NCBI GenBank assembly: GCA_944391275.1
Contig: CALXSZ010000061.1
Location: 1-8,420 of the forward strand
DNA from: an uncultured Syntrophomonadaceae bacterium
GTDB taxonomy: Bacteria > Bacillota > Syntrophomonadia > Syntrophomonadales > Syntrophomonadaceae
Reading direction: 5' to 3'
Length of the DNA: 8,420 bases
Shown here one piece after another: positions 1 to 7,201 of this stretch. The position numbers and the translations under genes were made by a program. Every line of letters starts with the position of its first letter. The stretch's first letter is position 1. The notes beneath the pieces are model-generated. The model was not told the DNA's origin. It saw only the letters and a list, made by a program, of their open reading frames with translations, and searched no databases.

Positions 1-1
1 A

Positions 2-1048
2 CTGGAAAAGCAAAAAAAATTGTTGGAAAATTTCCAGCAAGCTAACGAGCTGCTGGGACAACAACAGATTCAATATATGACTTCTCTCTCTCAGCAGCAA
101 GAAAATTTTTATAGACAAATGCATGAAGAACAAAATCATGGATTATCTCAAATCCTGGAACATCAAGAAAAATCCACTCAACTCATACAAGCAAAATACC
201 AAGATTTAGAAAATATTCAACAGATTGTAACGCAAAAGCTAGACGAACTAAAGAATGTAACCAAGCAGCAAATTGATCAAGCCGAAAAGACTAATGAAAT
301 ATTGAGTCACACGGAAAAACATCAAAAAGACTTGGCGGTTTCCATTGAAAAAGTACGTCAAAAGGCCGTAGAGGCTAGTCGTTATGCATCTGAATCCGTT
401 TGGGCGGATATTTTTAACAACACGATTGTTAAGAGCAATTGGTTGAAAAATAGAACGTTTTCCCCCGGTCGCTGGGCCGTGGGTTACCCTTATTTATATG
501 TCATGTATCGCATATTGAATGAAGCCCGCCCGAAACGAATTTTAGAATTGGGCTTAGGACAGTCGACGCGCATGATTGCACAATATGCAGCAGCCTATAA
601 AAATGTGGAACATTTTATTGTAGAGCATGATGCAGACTGGATCGCTTTCTTCAAAAACGATTTTCATTTGTCCGAAAAAAGTCAGATCATTCAGCTGGAA
701 CGCGAAATGATTCCATATAAAGAGGCGGAAGCAGTACGGGTTTTTAAAGGTTTTAAAGAGACTTTTGAAAATCAGGCATTTGATTTTATTTCCATCGACG
801 CTCCTCTGGGAAGTGATATGAAACAATATTCCCGCGTTGACGTTTTAAGAATTCTTCCTCATTGTCTAAGTGAAAATTTCGTGATTTTAATCGATGATTG
901 TAATCGGATAGGCGAAAAAAATACGGTTCAAGCTATGGAAGAATGTCTCACTGAAAATGCCATTGCTTACAAGAAAGGCCTTTATAGCGGAAAGAAAGAT
1001 TGTATTGTTCTTTGCGCGTCTCATTTAGATTTTCTTTGCTCCATGTAA
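2..1048 (+). CDS. Coiled-coil protein with C-terminal class I SAM-methyltransferase-like domain (5' end missing)
   Basis: The frame is open from base 2 to the TAA at 1046-1048, so the gene begins upstream; the TTG at 20 is inside the coiled coil, has no ribosome binding site and is unlikely to be the start. Seen: the first ~120 visible residues are rich in Gln, Glu and Lys with heptad-like Leu/Ile spacing and no Pro or Gly-rich breaks, as in a long coiled coil. After a linker with Trp and aromatic residues comes a Rossmann-like domain with LELGLGQSTR (bases 542-571), which fits the Gly-rich SAM-binding motif I, then an acidic strand end (IVEHD), FISIDAPLG (788-814) and ILIDDCNR near the end. 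There is no signal peptide or membrane segment in the visible part, so it is probably cytosolic or peripheral. Family knowledge: such methyltransferase-like proteins are frequent in glycan loci. The acceptor cannot be read from sequence, and catalytic activity is not proven. An O-methyltransferase acting on the exported glycan is the inference. Confidence 0.75.
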   Translation: MEKQKKLLENFQQANELLGQQQIQYMTSLSQQQENFYRQMHEEQNHGLSQILEHQEKSTQLIQAKYQDLENIQQIVTQKLDELKNVTKQQIDQAEKTNEILSHTEKHQKDLAVSIEKVRQKAVEASRYASESVWADIFNNTIVKSNWLKNRTFSPGRWAVGYPYLYVMYRILNEARPKRILELGLGQSTRMIAQYAAAYKNVEHFIVEHDADWIAFFKNDFHLSEKSQIIQLEREMIPYKEAEAVRVFKGFKETFENQAFDFISIDAPLGSDMKQYSRVDVLRILPHCLSENFVILIDDCNRIGEKNTVQAMEECLTENAIAYKKGLYSGKKDCIVLCASHLDFLCSM

Positions 1049-1096
1049 AATTGTTTTAAAAAGTCCTATTTATTGTTATTTCCAATGATTTTGTCC

Positions 1097-1125
1097 TATA
1101 CAAGTTTATCTTCGCGTGTTAAAAT
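1097..1125 (+). promoter_or_regulatory. Candidate sigma-70-type promoter with extended -10
   Basis: The gap between the methyltransferase and glycosyltransferase genes is the only intergenic stretch of note in the window. It holds TATACA (1097-1102, four of six matches to the -35 consensus), a 17-base spacer, and TAAAAT (1120-1125, five of six matches to the -10). A TG one base before the -10 gives an extended -10 element. Transcription would begin near 1132, about 50 bases before the glycosyltransferase start. In such AT-rich DNA chance matches are common, so this is a prediction only. No hairpin terminator was seen after the upstream gene, so read-through is also likely. Confidence 0.4.
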
Positions 1126-1181
1126 AATTTTGCTTTTCATATTAATAAATATTTCGGTATATAAGGATGTGTCAATATTGT

Positions 1182-3254
1182 ATGAATACAACAACTGAAC
1201 CAATCCATATTGCGTTTATTTGCGATGAAAATTATGTGTTACCCACGTCTGTTACGATTAATTCTATTTTACAAAACAAATTTCCAAGTAGCGCTTATAG
1301 AATACATATAGTCACAACCGCTTTATCGGAAAAATCCAAAAAACTTTTTAACAAATTGAATAGCGATTATGTCAATATATCTATTGTAGAAGCTGAACTT
1401 GGGAATTTAGAAACCCTGCATCAGTCTACCAAAAATTCCTATTGCGTTGCGACTCCAGCTGCATTATTAAAGTTCCGCTTACCCGAATTGTTAGGAGATG
1501 TTTCGAAAGTTCTTTATCTAGACGGCGATTTAATTGTTCGCCGTGATTTAAGCGAATTGTTCCAAACGGATCTCACCGACTATTTTTTAGGGGCCGTCAT
1601 CGATAGCGGAAGTTTGTATTCAGAAAATCCTATAGTCAAAAGCTTCGACAATTATTTTAATTCTGGCGTCATGTTTTTAAATTTAGATAAGATGCGCGAA
1701 TACCATTGTACGGATCGGTTAATCGAAGAAAAGGTAAAACATCCAACCGGTTTGATGGATCAAAATATTTTTAACATCGTCTTCAACAATCAAGTGCGTT
1801 TTTTGAACATCCGTTATAATTGTTTATTTATTAACTTAGTACGCGCTTCCCAGAAGTTTACGATGGATGATCTCAATGCACGATACAATGAAAATTTCGT
1901 CTCGTTGAAAGAGCTAGGCGAGGCAGCGTATATTATTCATTATTCTTCCAAAGATAAACCGTGGAAATATTACGATGTGCCTTTTGCCAATGAATGGTAT
2001 CTTTATTTTTTACAAATGTGTTCGTCCTATAATTTAGATTCTCAACAAGTGGTGCGAAGTTCCTCCGCATTAGCGAAGAACGACTATCTCTTCCGGGACA
2101 AGCTTCGGCCAAATGTGATCATATCTTTGACGTCTTATCCGGCCCGTATCAACACGGTTCATATCCCGATTCAGGAAATGTTGCAACAAACGGTAAAGGC
2201 GGATCATATTATTCTTTGGCTGGCCAGCGAACAATTTCCGAACAAAGAAAACGATTTACCGCAAGCGTTAATTGAACTAACTGAAAAAGGGTTGGAGATT
2301 CGCTGGTGTGAAGAGGATTTGAAATCGCATAAAAAATATTATTACGCCATGCAGGAATATCCAAACGATATTATCATTACCATTGACGATGATCTTCACT
2401 ATTCGCCTTATTTAGTTGAAACATTACTTAATTCTTATAAGGATTATCCGAGAGCCGTTTCCGCCATGCGTGTTCATTTGATGCTTAAAGACAAGAATAA
2501 GCCGGAAAAAATCGCCCCTTATGCATTTTGGAAAAAAGAATATTCAAAATGGCTTCATATCCCTTCGTTGCAACTCTTTGCTACCAGTGGAGCTGGAACA
2601 TTGTTTCCGCCCTACTGTATGAGTAAAGTTTTGTTTGATAAAGACATTATTAAAAATATTTGCCTTTATGCAGATGATATTTGGTTCAAGGTTGCTCAGG
2701 TGATGTGTAATACGCCGGTTGTTTTAGCCAATTCTGATCAACGTTTGCGTTATATAGAAAATACGCAAGAAATCGGCTTATGGAATGACAATGTAACGAA
2801 CAGAGGAAATGATAAGCAATTAGAAGAATTGCTCGAATTATACAATCAATTTGACGATATTTCGGAGGATACCATTACCTCCCGTATTTTTAGCGCAGCT
2901 CCTTATCCCAACCGAAATTATCGCTATCAAACCAAATATAACAGCGCATATGCAAGAAATTTAGAAAATGAACTCTTAGCTATAAAGAATTCAACTTCTT
3001 ACAAAATTGGTCGTTTCATCACATTTATTCCTCGAAAAATTCGGGGCGGATATCGTTGCTACCAAGATCATGGTTTAGTCTACACGGTTGAAAGATCCTT
3101 TGTCGATCTTGGGAAAGGCGCGGGGAAATTATGCGCTTTCTTCATTTGGCTGTATAAGAAAATCCGCGGCGGAGTTCAGTGTTGTAAGGATCATGGCGCT
3201 AAATATACGGTTCGGTTGGCAATAAAAAAAGCAATTCGATTCGTCACTCATTAA
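1182..3254 (+). CDS. Bifunctional glycosyltransferase: GT8 domain plus GT2-like domain with repeated C-terminal tail
   Basis: This is a cytoplasmic, two-domain sugar transferase. With ATG 1182 it has 690 residues. The ATG at 1167 is in frame (695 residues) but has no ribosome binding site; AAGGA at 1163-1167 lies 14 bases before 1182, and family members start close to the IAFICDENY strand. Residues ~5-285 are a GT8 domain: DENYVLP, the metal-binding DGD at 114-116 (bases 1521-1529), FNSGVMFLNLDKM, and a late HYSSKDKPW segment. Residues ~305-580 are a GT2-like GT-A domain: VIISLTSYPARI, a DDD motif at 402-404 (bases 2385-2393), a Gly-rich TSGAGTLFPP, and ADDIWFK. The last ~110 residues are basic and carry a 19-residue motif twice. 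GT8 enzymes usually transfer glucose or galactose; the actual sugars here are not determinable. It is likely to build the repeat unit or side chain of the polymer exported by the downstream ABC system. It may be the first gene after the promoter candidate at 1097-1125. Confidence 0.88.
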   Translation: MNTTTEPIHIAFICDENYVLPTSVTINSILQNKFPSSAYRIHIVTTALSEKSKKLFNKLNSDYVNISIVEAELGNLETLHQSTKNSYCVATPAALLKFRLPELLGDVSKVLYLDGDLIVRRDLSELFQTDLTDYFLGAVIDSGSLYSENPIVKSFDNYFNSGVMFLNLDKMREYHCTDRLIEEKVKHPTGLMDQNIFNIVFNNQVRFLNIRYNCLFINLVRASQKFTMDDLNARYNENFVSLKELGEAAYIIHYSSKDKPWKYYDVPFANEWYLYFLQMCSSYNLDSQQVVRSSSALAKNDYLFRDKLRPNVIISLTSYPARINTVHIPIQEMLQQTVKADHIILWLASEQFPNKENDLPQALIELTEKGLEIRWCEEDLKSHKKYYYAMQEYPNDIIITIDDDLHYSPYLVETLLNSYKDYPRAVSAMRVHLMLKDKNKPEKIAPYAFWKKEYSKWLHIPSLQLFATSGAGTLFPPYCMSKVLFDKDIIKNICLYADDIWFKVAQVMCNTPVVLANSDQRLRYIENTQEIGLWNDNVTNRGNDKQLEELLELYNQFDDISEDTITSRIFSAAPYPNRNYRYQTKYNSAYARNLENELLAIKNSTSYKIGRFITFIPRKIRGGYRCYQDHGLVYTVERSFVDLGKGAGKLCAFFIWLYKKIRGGVQCCKDHGAKYTVRLAIKKAIRFVTH
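3036..3215 (+). repeat. Two copies of a 19-residue basic motif, 41-residue period, in the glycosyltransferase tail
   Basis: Copy 1 (3036-3092) reads KIRGGYRCYQDHGLVYTVE and copy 2 (3159-3215) reads KIRGGVQCCKDHGAKYTVR. Twelve of 19 residues are identical, and the copies start 123 bases (41 codons) apart. Each copy is preceded by an aromatic or hydrophobic run (FITFIP and FFIWLY). The DNA of the copies has diverged, so this is an old protein-level duplication rather than a slipping DNA repeat. An amphipathic, Lys/Arg-rich tail of this kind could bind the inner membrane or a partner protein; that is inference. Confidence 0.75.
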
Positions 3255-3255
3255 A

Positions 3256-3260
3256 GGTGG
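3256..3260 (+). promoter_or_regulatory. Ribosome binding site that fixes the acyltransferase start at 3271
   Basis: AAAGGTGGTG at 3254-3263 contains a strong Shine-Dalgarno core (AGGTGG), ending 10 bases before ATG 3271. The only start in the acyltransferase body frame near the N-terminus is TTG 3323, which has no such site. The placement is the main reason for believing that ATG 3271 is the real start and that the downstream C7 tract puts the gene out of frame. Confidence 0.7.
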
Positions 3261-3270
3261 TGTTTGTTAC

Positions 3271-4387
3271 ATGAAAAAGAAAATTCATAACCCCCCCTTT
3301 TTTAAACATTACAAAAAAGCGTTTGTATAATGTTGATTTTTTGCGATTTGTTTTTTTTATGATGGTGGTTTATTTTCATATATTTCATTCCGCCATTATG
3401 CGTTCTGTTGGGGAAAATCCTATTTATCAAAAACTTGCAGATCTAAGTGATAATGCAGCTAGTGTCGAATGTTTCTTTATTATTAGCGGATATTTTTTAT
3501 TTATTTCAATTTCAAGGAATCCTTCCGAAACTTTTTTTCATTTTTCAATGAAAAGAGCTTTTCGTTTGGGTCCTGTATTGTTATTTTATTCAATCATTGG
3601 TGTTTTATTTTTTTCCTCCCCCTTAATGTCATCGATTTTAAACGTAGCCTTTTTACAATGTATTGGTCTTACCGAAAATTATAAGGGCATCAACTGGTTT
3701 ATATCCCCCTTGTTTTGGGCAAACCTTTTTTACTTTGCTGTTTTAAAATACTTCGATAAGAACAAAGCCGCTGTGTTTATCGCGGTTCTTGTTTATTTTT
3801 CCTATTTATCGTGCGTTACCACCGTTTTTGGTCGAACTACTGTATTGGGTATCGTTAATTTAGGATTAGCACGTGCTTTAGCCGGTATTGGGCTGGGTTA
3901 TCTTTTAGGACTAACCTTATCCAAAATCAATCACTGTCATCTATCAATTAATCATCAATCACGGATTTGGCGATTATTTGTGTTCCTTTTTGTTACTTTC
4001 TTAGAGCTTGCATCCGCCTCCTATTTAGTCTATTGTTTTTTATTAGGAGGAGAATATGAAAGTCGTTTCGTTGTTGTTGTTATATTTACAATTCTTTTCG
4101 TTTGTTTCCTTTATCAAAGAGGATTGCTGTCCCGGGCATTAAATTTAAAGATCTTTGCACCCTTAGGGAGATACTCCTATTCGATTTACGTCATGCAGCA
4201 AATTTCTTTTTATTTACTGATGAGGAGCTTGTGGAAAACCGCTTTGATTGACCATGTAGCGCTTTGTATCTTAGTATCTTTATTGTTTTCAGTTATCATT
4301 GGAATTGCTACATACTATCTCGTTGAAAAACCGTGCATGAAACTTTTTGATAAAATTTCTTTTGATCAATTAAAAGAGAGTGAGTGA
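3271..4387 (+). CDS. Acyltransferase-3 family membrane O-acyltransferase, phase-variable, OFF in this sequence
   Basis: Seen: ATG 3271 has a good ribosome binding site, but its frame reaches TAA at 3328-3330 after 19 codons. The family body is in the +1 frame from about 3296 to TGA 4387. Removing one base in the C7T6 tract (3291-3303) joins them into a 371-residue protein, the usual length for this family. The junction then reads NPPFLNITKKRLYNVDFLRF, which matches the typical basic N-terminus just ahead of the first membrane helix. In that numbering Arg25 and His36 form the R-X10-H motif of acyltransferase-3 enzymes. ECFFIISGYFLF and about ten hydrophobic segments follow. Known: the family moves acyl groups, often acetyl, onto surface sugars. 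The exact acceptor is unknown. It lies 16 bases after the glycosyltransferase stop and almost touches ugd. Alternatives are a sequencing error in the homopolymer or a TTG start at 3323 (354 residues), which would lack a ribosome binding site and the basic N-terminus. Confidence 0.82.
3291..3303 (+). repeat. C7T6 homopolymer tract in the acyltransferase 5' coding region (phase-variation switch)
   Basis: Seven C then six T occur seven codons after the start ATG. It is the longest C or G run in the window; the others do not exceed five. With C7 the ATG frame stops at 3328-3330. A tract one base shorter (C6T6, or C7T5), or two bases longer, puts the ATG in frame with the acyltransferase. Homopolymer tracts in the first codons are a classic slipped-strand switch. 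A consensus error cannot be excluded from one sequence. Confidence 0.7.
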
Positions 4388-4394
4388 ACCATTT

Positions 4395-5627
4395 ATGAAA
4401 ATTACCGTTGCCGGAGCCGGTTATGTCGGACTAGCTAATGCCGTATTGCTTTCGTTGCATCATGAAGTCACCGCATTAGACATTGTGCCGGAAAAAGTCG
4501 ATAAAATTAATCAGCGAATGTCTCCGATCGTGGACAAGGAATTAGAAGAATATTTAAAAACAAAGCCGTTGAACTTGAAAGCTACCACGGATAGCGCATT
4601 GGCTTATCAAGATGCGGACTTTATTATTATCGCAACGCCCACGAATTATGATACCATACAAAACACATTTGATACTTCATCGGTGGAAGCGGCTCTTACT
4701 CAGGCGCTGGAAGTCAATGATCACGCCATCATTATCATTAAATCTACCATTCCAGTGGGATATACGACGTCCATTCGGGAAAAATTCCATTGTGATCGGA
4801 TTCTTTTCTCCCCAGAATTCTTGCGGGAAGGAAAAGCTTTATACGACAATTTGTATCCTTCACGCATCATTGTGGGTGCGCCTTTGAGCGACCCTAAAAT
4901 GGTAAAAGCCGCGCAGACGTTTGCCGCGCTGATGCAGGAAGGCGCATTAAAAGAAAATATTCCAACATTAATTCTCGATTTAACCGAAGCCGAAGCGGTA
5001 AAACTTTTTGCGAACACCTATCTGGCGCTTCGTGTCGCTTTCTTTAACGAATTAGATTCGTTTGCGGAGACGCATGGCTTAAATACCAAACAAATTATTG
5101 AGGGAATTGGATTGGATCCACGCATCGGAATGCATTATAACAATCCGTCTTTTGGGTATGGCGGTTATTGCCTCCCTAAAGATACCAAGCAGTTGCGTGC
5201 GAATTACGCAGATGTTCCAAACAACATTATTGGTGCCATTGTTGACGCCAACAGTACGCGGAAAGATTTTATTGCGGAACGGGTACTCGAAAAGGCGGGG
5301 TACTACGGTACGAATGGAGAAGGACGCAATGGGACACCCGGAAATCCATGCGTAATTGGTGTATATCGTTTAACGATGAAAAAGGATTCGGACAACTTCC
5401 GTCAATCCAGCATTCAGGGCGTGATGAAACGACTAAAGGCTAAAGGAGTTGATGTGGTGATTTATGAACCGACGTTAGCAGAAGACGTCTTTTTCGGTAG
5501 CCGTGTGATTCATGATTGGGAAGAATTTAAACAAGTGAGTCAGGTCATTATTGCAAACCGCTATAGCCCAGATCTGGAGCCGGTTCTGGACAAAGTCTAT
5601 ACAAGAGACCTATATTTTCGAGATTAA
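4395..5627 (+). CDS. ugd: UDP-glucose 6-dehydrogenase
   Basis: It oxidises UDP-glucose to UDP-glucuronate with two NAD+, in the cytoplasm. With ATG 4395 it has 410 residues. A GTG at 4380 is in frame but overlaps the acyltransferase stop by eight bases and would add five residues before the canonical MKITVAGAGYVG start, so 4395 is preferred. Seen: the NAD-binding motif GAGYVGLA at residues 7-14, acidic D at the end of strand 2, IATPTNYD, IIIKSTIPVG, and SPEFLREG with Glu141. Also present are a central helix region with FANTYLALRVAFFNELDSF and GYGGYCLPKDTKQL with catalytic Cys259. The Glu141 and Cys259 positions agree closely with the short bacterial UDP-glucose dehydrogenases. A less likely alternative is another UDP-sugar dehydrogenase such as UDP-ManNAc dehydrogenase. 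Its presence implies that the locus polymer contains glucuronate or a sugar derived from it. It lies between the acyltransferase and the exporter in a tight operon. Confidence 0.9.
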   Translation: MKITVAGAGYVGLANAVLLSLHHEVTALDIVPEKVDKINQRMSPIVDKELEEYLKTKPLNLKATTDSALAYQDADFIIIATPTNYDTIQNTFDTSSVEAALTQALEVNDHAIIIIKSTIPVGYTTSIREKFHCDRILFSPEFLREGKALYDNLYPSRIIVGAPLSDPKMVKAAQTFAALMQEGALKENIPTLILDLTEAEAVKLFANTYLALRVAFFNELDSFAETHGLNTKQIIEGIGLDPRIGMHYNNPSFGYGGYCLPKDTKQLRANYADVPNNIIGAIVDANSTRKDFIAERVLEKAGYYGTNGEGRNGTPGNPCVIGVYRLTMKKDSDNFRQSSIQGVMKRLKAKGVDVVIYEPTLAEDVFFGSRVIHDWEEFKQVSQVIIANRYSPDLEPVLDKVYTRDLYFRD

Positions 5628-5648
5628 ATCAGGTGAAGTGGGATTATT

Positions 5649-6416
5649 ATGTTACAGAAATTAAAACAAAATCAATTTCTTTTTGAGGAACTGGTTAAGC
5701 GCGATTTTAAAAAAAAGTATAAACGAACCATTTTGGGGATGGCTTGGAGTATGCTTTCCCCACTTTTAATGCTTTTAGTCATGAAATTGGTTTTTACGCA
5801 ATTTTTTGGTCGAAACATGGATCATTATACGACTTACTTGTTCTGCGGAACGTTGATTTTCAGTTATTTTAGCGAAGCTACAAGTCAGGGTATGGCTTCC
5901 TTAATGAATAATGGCGCCATTTTTTCTAAAATTAATGTTCCTAAGTACTTATTCTTACTCTCCAAGAATGTCCAAACTTTGATTAATTTTGGTTTAACTT
6001 TAATTATTTTCTTTATTTTTTGTATGCTAGACGGAATTTCTTTTACGTGGAAATTCATTTTACTACTCTTTCCCATTGCTTGTTTGGTACTTTTTAATTT
6101 GGGCGTAGGCATGATTCTATCGGCTTGGTTCGTTTTTTTCCGGGATATCCAATATCTATGGGGTATTTTTACACAGCTTTTAATGTATATGTCCGCGATC
6201 TTCTATACGATTGAGCAATATAGCTATACCGTTCAATGTGCGTTTTTACTTAACCCCGTTTATCTATTCATTCGCTATTTTCGTAAAATTGTCATTGAAT
6301 CCACCATTCCAACCATTTGGTTTCATCTTTTAATGTTGGCAGACGTTGGAATTGTACTTTTGATCGGTTGTTGGATGTATAAGAAATACAACCATCGATT
6401 TTTATATTACTTGTAA
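5649..6416 (+). CDS. Polysaccharide ABC exporter permease, Wzm/TagG type
   Basis: This is the membrane subunit of an ABC-2 type exporter that moves a lipid-linked glycan across the cytoplasmic membrane. It has 255 residues, the usual length for this family. Seen: a short amphipathic N-terminus (LFEELVKRDFKKKYKRTILG) with the basic interface-helix pattern typical of O-antigen and teichoic acid permeases. About six membrane segments follow, with the first near residues 30-52, a pair near 110-160 and the last near 225-245. PRESENT family marks include GMAWSMLSPLLMLLV, INVPKYLF, an internal FFRDIQYLWGIFTQLLMYMSAIFY block and LNPVYLFIRYFRKI. AAGTGGGA at 5636-5643 sits five bases before the ATG. 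It begins 21 bases after ugd ends, and its partner ATPase follows after about 13 bases. Gene names wzm and tagG are both used for this family; the choice depends on the polymer, so no symbol is given. Confidence 0.9.
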   Translation: MLQKLKQNQFLFEELVKRDFKKKYKRTILGMAWSMLSPLLMLLVMKLVFTQFFGRNMDHYTTYLFCGTLIFSYFSEATSQGMASLMNNGAIFSKINVPKYLFLLSKNVQTLINFGLTLIIFFIFCMLDGISFTWKFILLLFPIACLVLFNLGVGMILSAWFVFFRDIQYLWGIFTQLLMYMSAIFYTIEQYSYTVQCAFLLNPVYLFIRYFRKIVIESTIPTIWFHLLMLADVGIVLLIGCWMYKKYNHRFLYYL

Positions 6417-6429
6417 TAGAGGTTTTATG

Positions 6430-7179
6430 ATGAGTGTTCTGCAATTAAAAAATGTCTCTATTCGCTATATAACCGGCGATTTTAAAGAGATTGGTCTGAA
6501 AGAATACGTGGTGCGCCGCTTAAAACACGATTACCACGTCACAGAATTCTGGGCGAATCGCCATATCACTTTTTCTCTTGAAAAGGGCGATATGTTAGGG
6601 ATTATTGGTTCAAACGGCTCCGGAAAGTCTACCCTATTAAAAGCGATCTCCGGTATTATGCGTCCTACAGAGGGAACCGTGTATCATGAAGGTACCATCG
6701 CACCGCTTCTGGAATTAGCCAGCGGTTTTGACGGGGATCTGACCGTAAAGGAAAACGCGTATTTACGCGGAGCCATGCTGGGTTATACGCGAAAATTTAT
6801 GGATGATATGTACGATTCGATTATCGATTTTGCGGAATTAAAAGAATTTGAACACCGGCCTTTTAAACAACTTTCTTCCGGAATGAAAAGCCGGTTAGCT
6901 TTTTCTATTGCCTCTCTGGTACATCCAGACATTTTGATTTTGGACGAAGTGTTGTCGGTGGGAGACGGCGCTTTTCGAAAAAAAAGCGAAGCTAAAATGC
7001 GTGAAATTATTAAGGGCGGCGCAACGACGATCCTGGTTTCCCATTCCCTTTCGCAAATTCGGGAATTGTGTAATAAAATTCTTTGGCTGCATAAGGGGAA
7101 ACAGATTGCATTTGGCGATAACGTTCAGGAGATTTGCGATCAATATCAAGCATTTTTGAATGGTAAAATAACTTTGTAA
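6430..7179 (+). CDS. Polysaccharide ABC exporter ATPase, Wzt/TagH type, without carbohydrate-binding domain
   Basis: This is the nucleotide-binding subunit that powers export with the upstream permease. With ATG 6430 it has 249 residues; ATG 6427 directly before it is also possible, but AGAGG at 6418-6422 is seven bases from 6430 and only four from 6427. Seen: an N-terminal family-specific segment (GLKEYVVRRLKHDYHVTEFWA), Walker A GSNGSGKST at residues 60-68, LLELASGFDGDLTVKEN, and the ABC signature LSSGM near residue 148. Walker B has Asp172-Glu173 (ILILDEVLSVGD), and the switch His205 lies in LVSHS. The protein stops about 40 residues after the switch His, so it lacks the C-terminal glycan-binding domain of E. 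coli O9a-type Wzt. Family knowledge: short forms export chains without recognition of a capped end, as in TagH/KpsT-like systems. The phase-variable glycosyltransferase gene begins 22 bases after its stop. Confidence 0.9.
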   Translation: MSVLQLKNVSIRYITGDFKEIGLKEYVVRRLKHDYHVTEFWANRHITFSLEKGDMLGIIGSNGSGKSTLLKAISGIMRPTEGTVYHEGTIAPLLELASGFDGDLTVKENAYLRGAMLGYTRKFMDDMYDSIIDFAELKEFEHRPFKQLSSGMKSRLAFSIASLVHPDILILDEVLSVGDGAFRKKSEAKMREIIKGGATTILVSHSLSQIRELCNKILWLHKGKQIAFGDNVQEICDQYQAFLNGKITL

Positions 7180-7189
7180 ATAAAAGAAA

Positions 7190-7193
7190 AGGA
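7190..7193 (+). promoter_or_regulatory. Ribosome binding site for the repeat-containing start at 7202
   Basis: AAAAGGA ending at 7193 is eight bases from ATG 7202, a good spacing. A second ATG at 7193 is in the same frame, but it overlaps this site and would add only three residues. Both starts therefore feed the AAAC repeat in the same frame, and the choice does not alter the phase conclusion. Confidence 0.65.
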
Positions 7194-7201
7194 TGGAAAA
7201 A

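Noticed and set aside
12..19. A8 run in the coiled-coil gene as another phase switch
   Set aside because: The frame is continuous across it, it lies inside the coiled coil rather than at a visible start, and runs of eight A or T are expected in such AT-rich DNA.
1049..1181. Rho-independent terminator after the methyltransferase gene
   Set aside because: The gap is AT-rich, but I found no GC-containing hairpin followed by a T run.
3323..3325. TTG as the start of the acyltransferase
   Set aside because: It keeps the frame open but has no ribosome binding site and removes the basic residues ahead of the first helix. ATG 3271 with AAAGGTGGTG fits much better once the C7T6 shift is allowed for.
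3330..3358. Restart at ATG 3330 (TAATG overlap) with the T8 tract at 3351-3358 as the switch
   Set aside because: A one-base gain in T8 would join this ATG to the body, but the product would lose the conserved DFLRF segment and the Arg of R-X10-H, which lie in the other frame. The C7 explanation keeps them.
4721..5017. Minus-strand open frame opposite ugd
   Set aside because: It lies wholly opposite strongly conserved ugd coding sequence and has no recognisable features.
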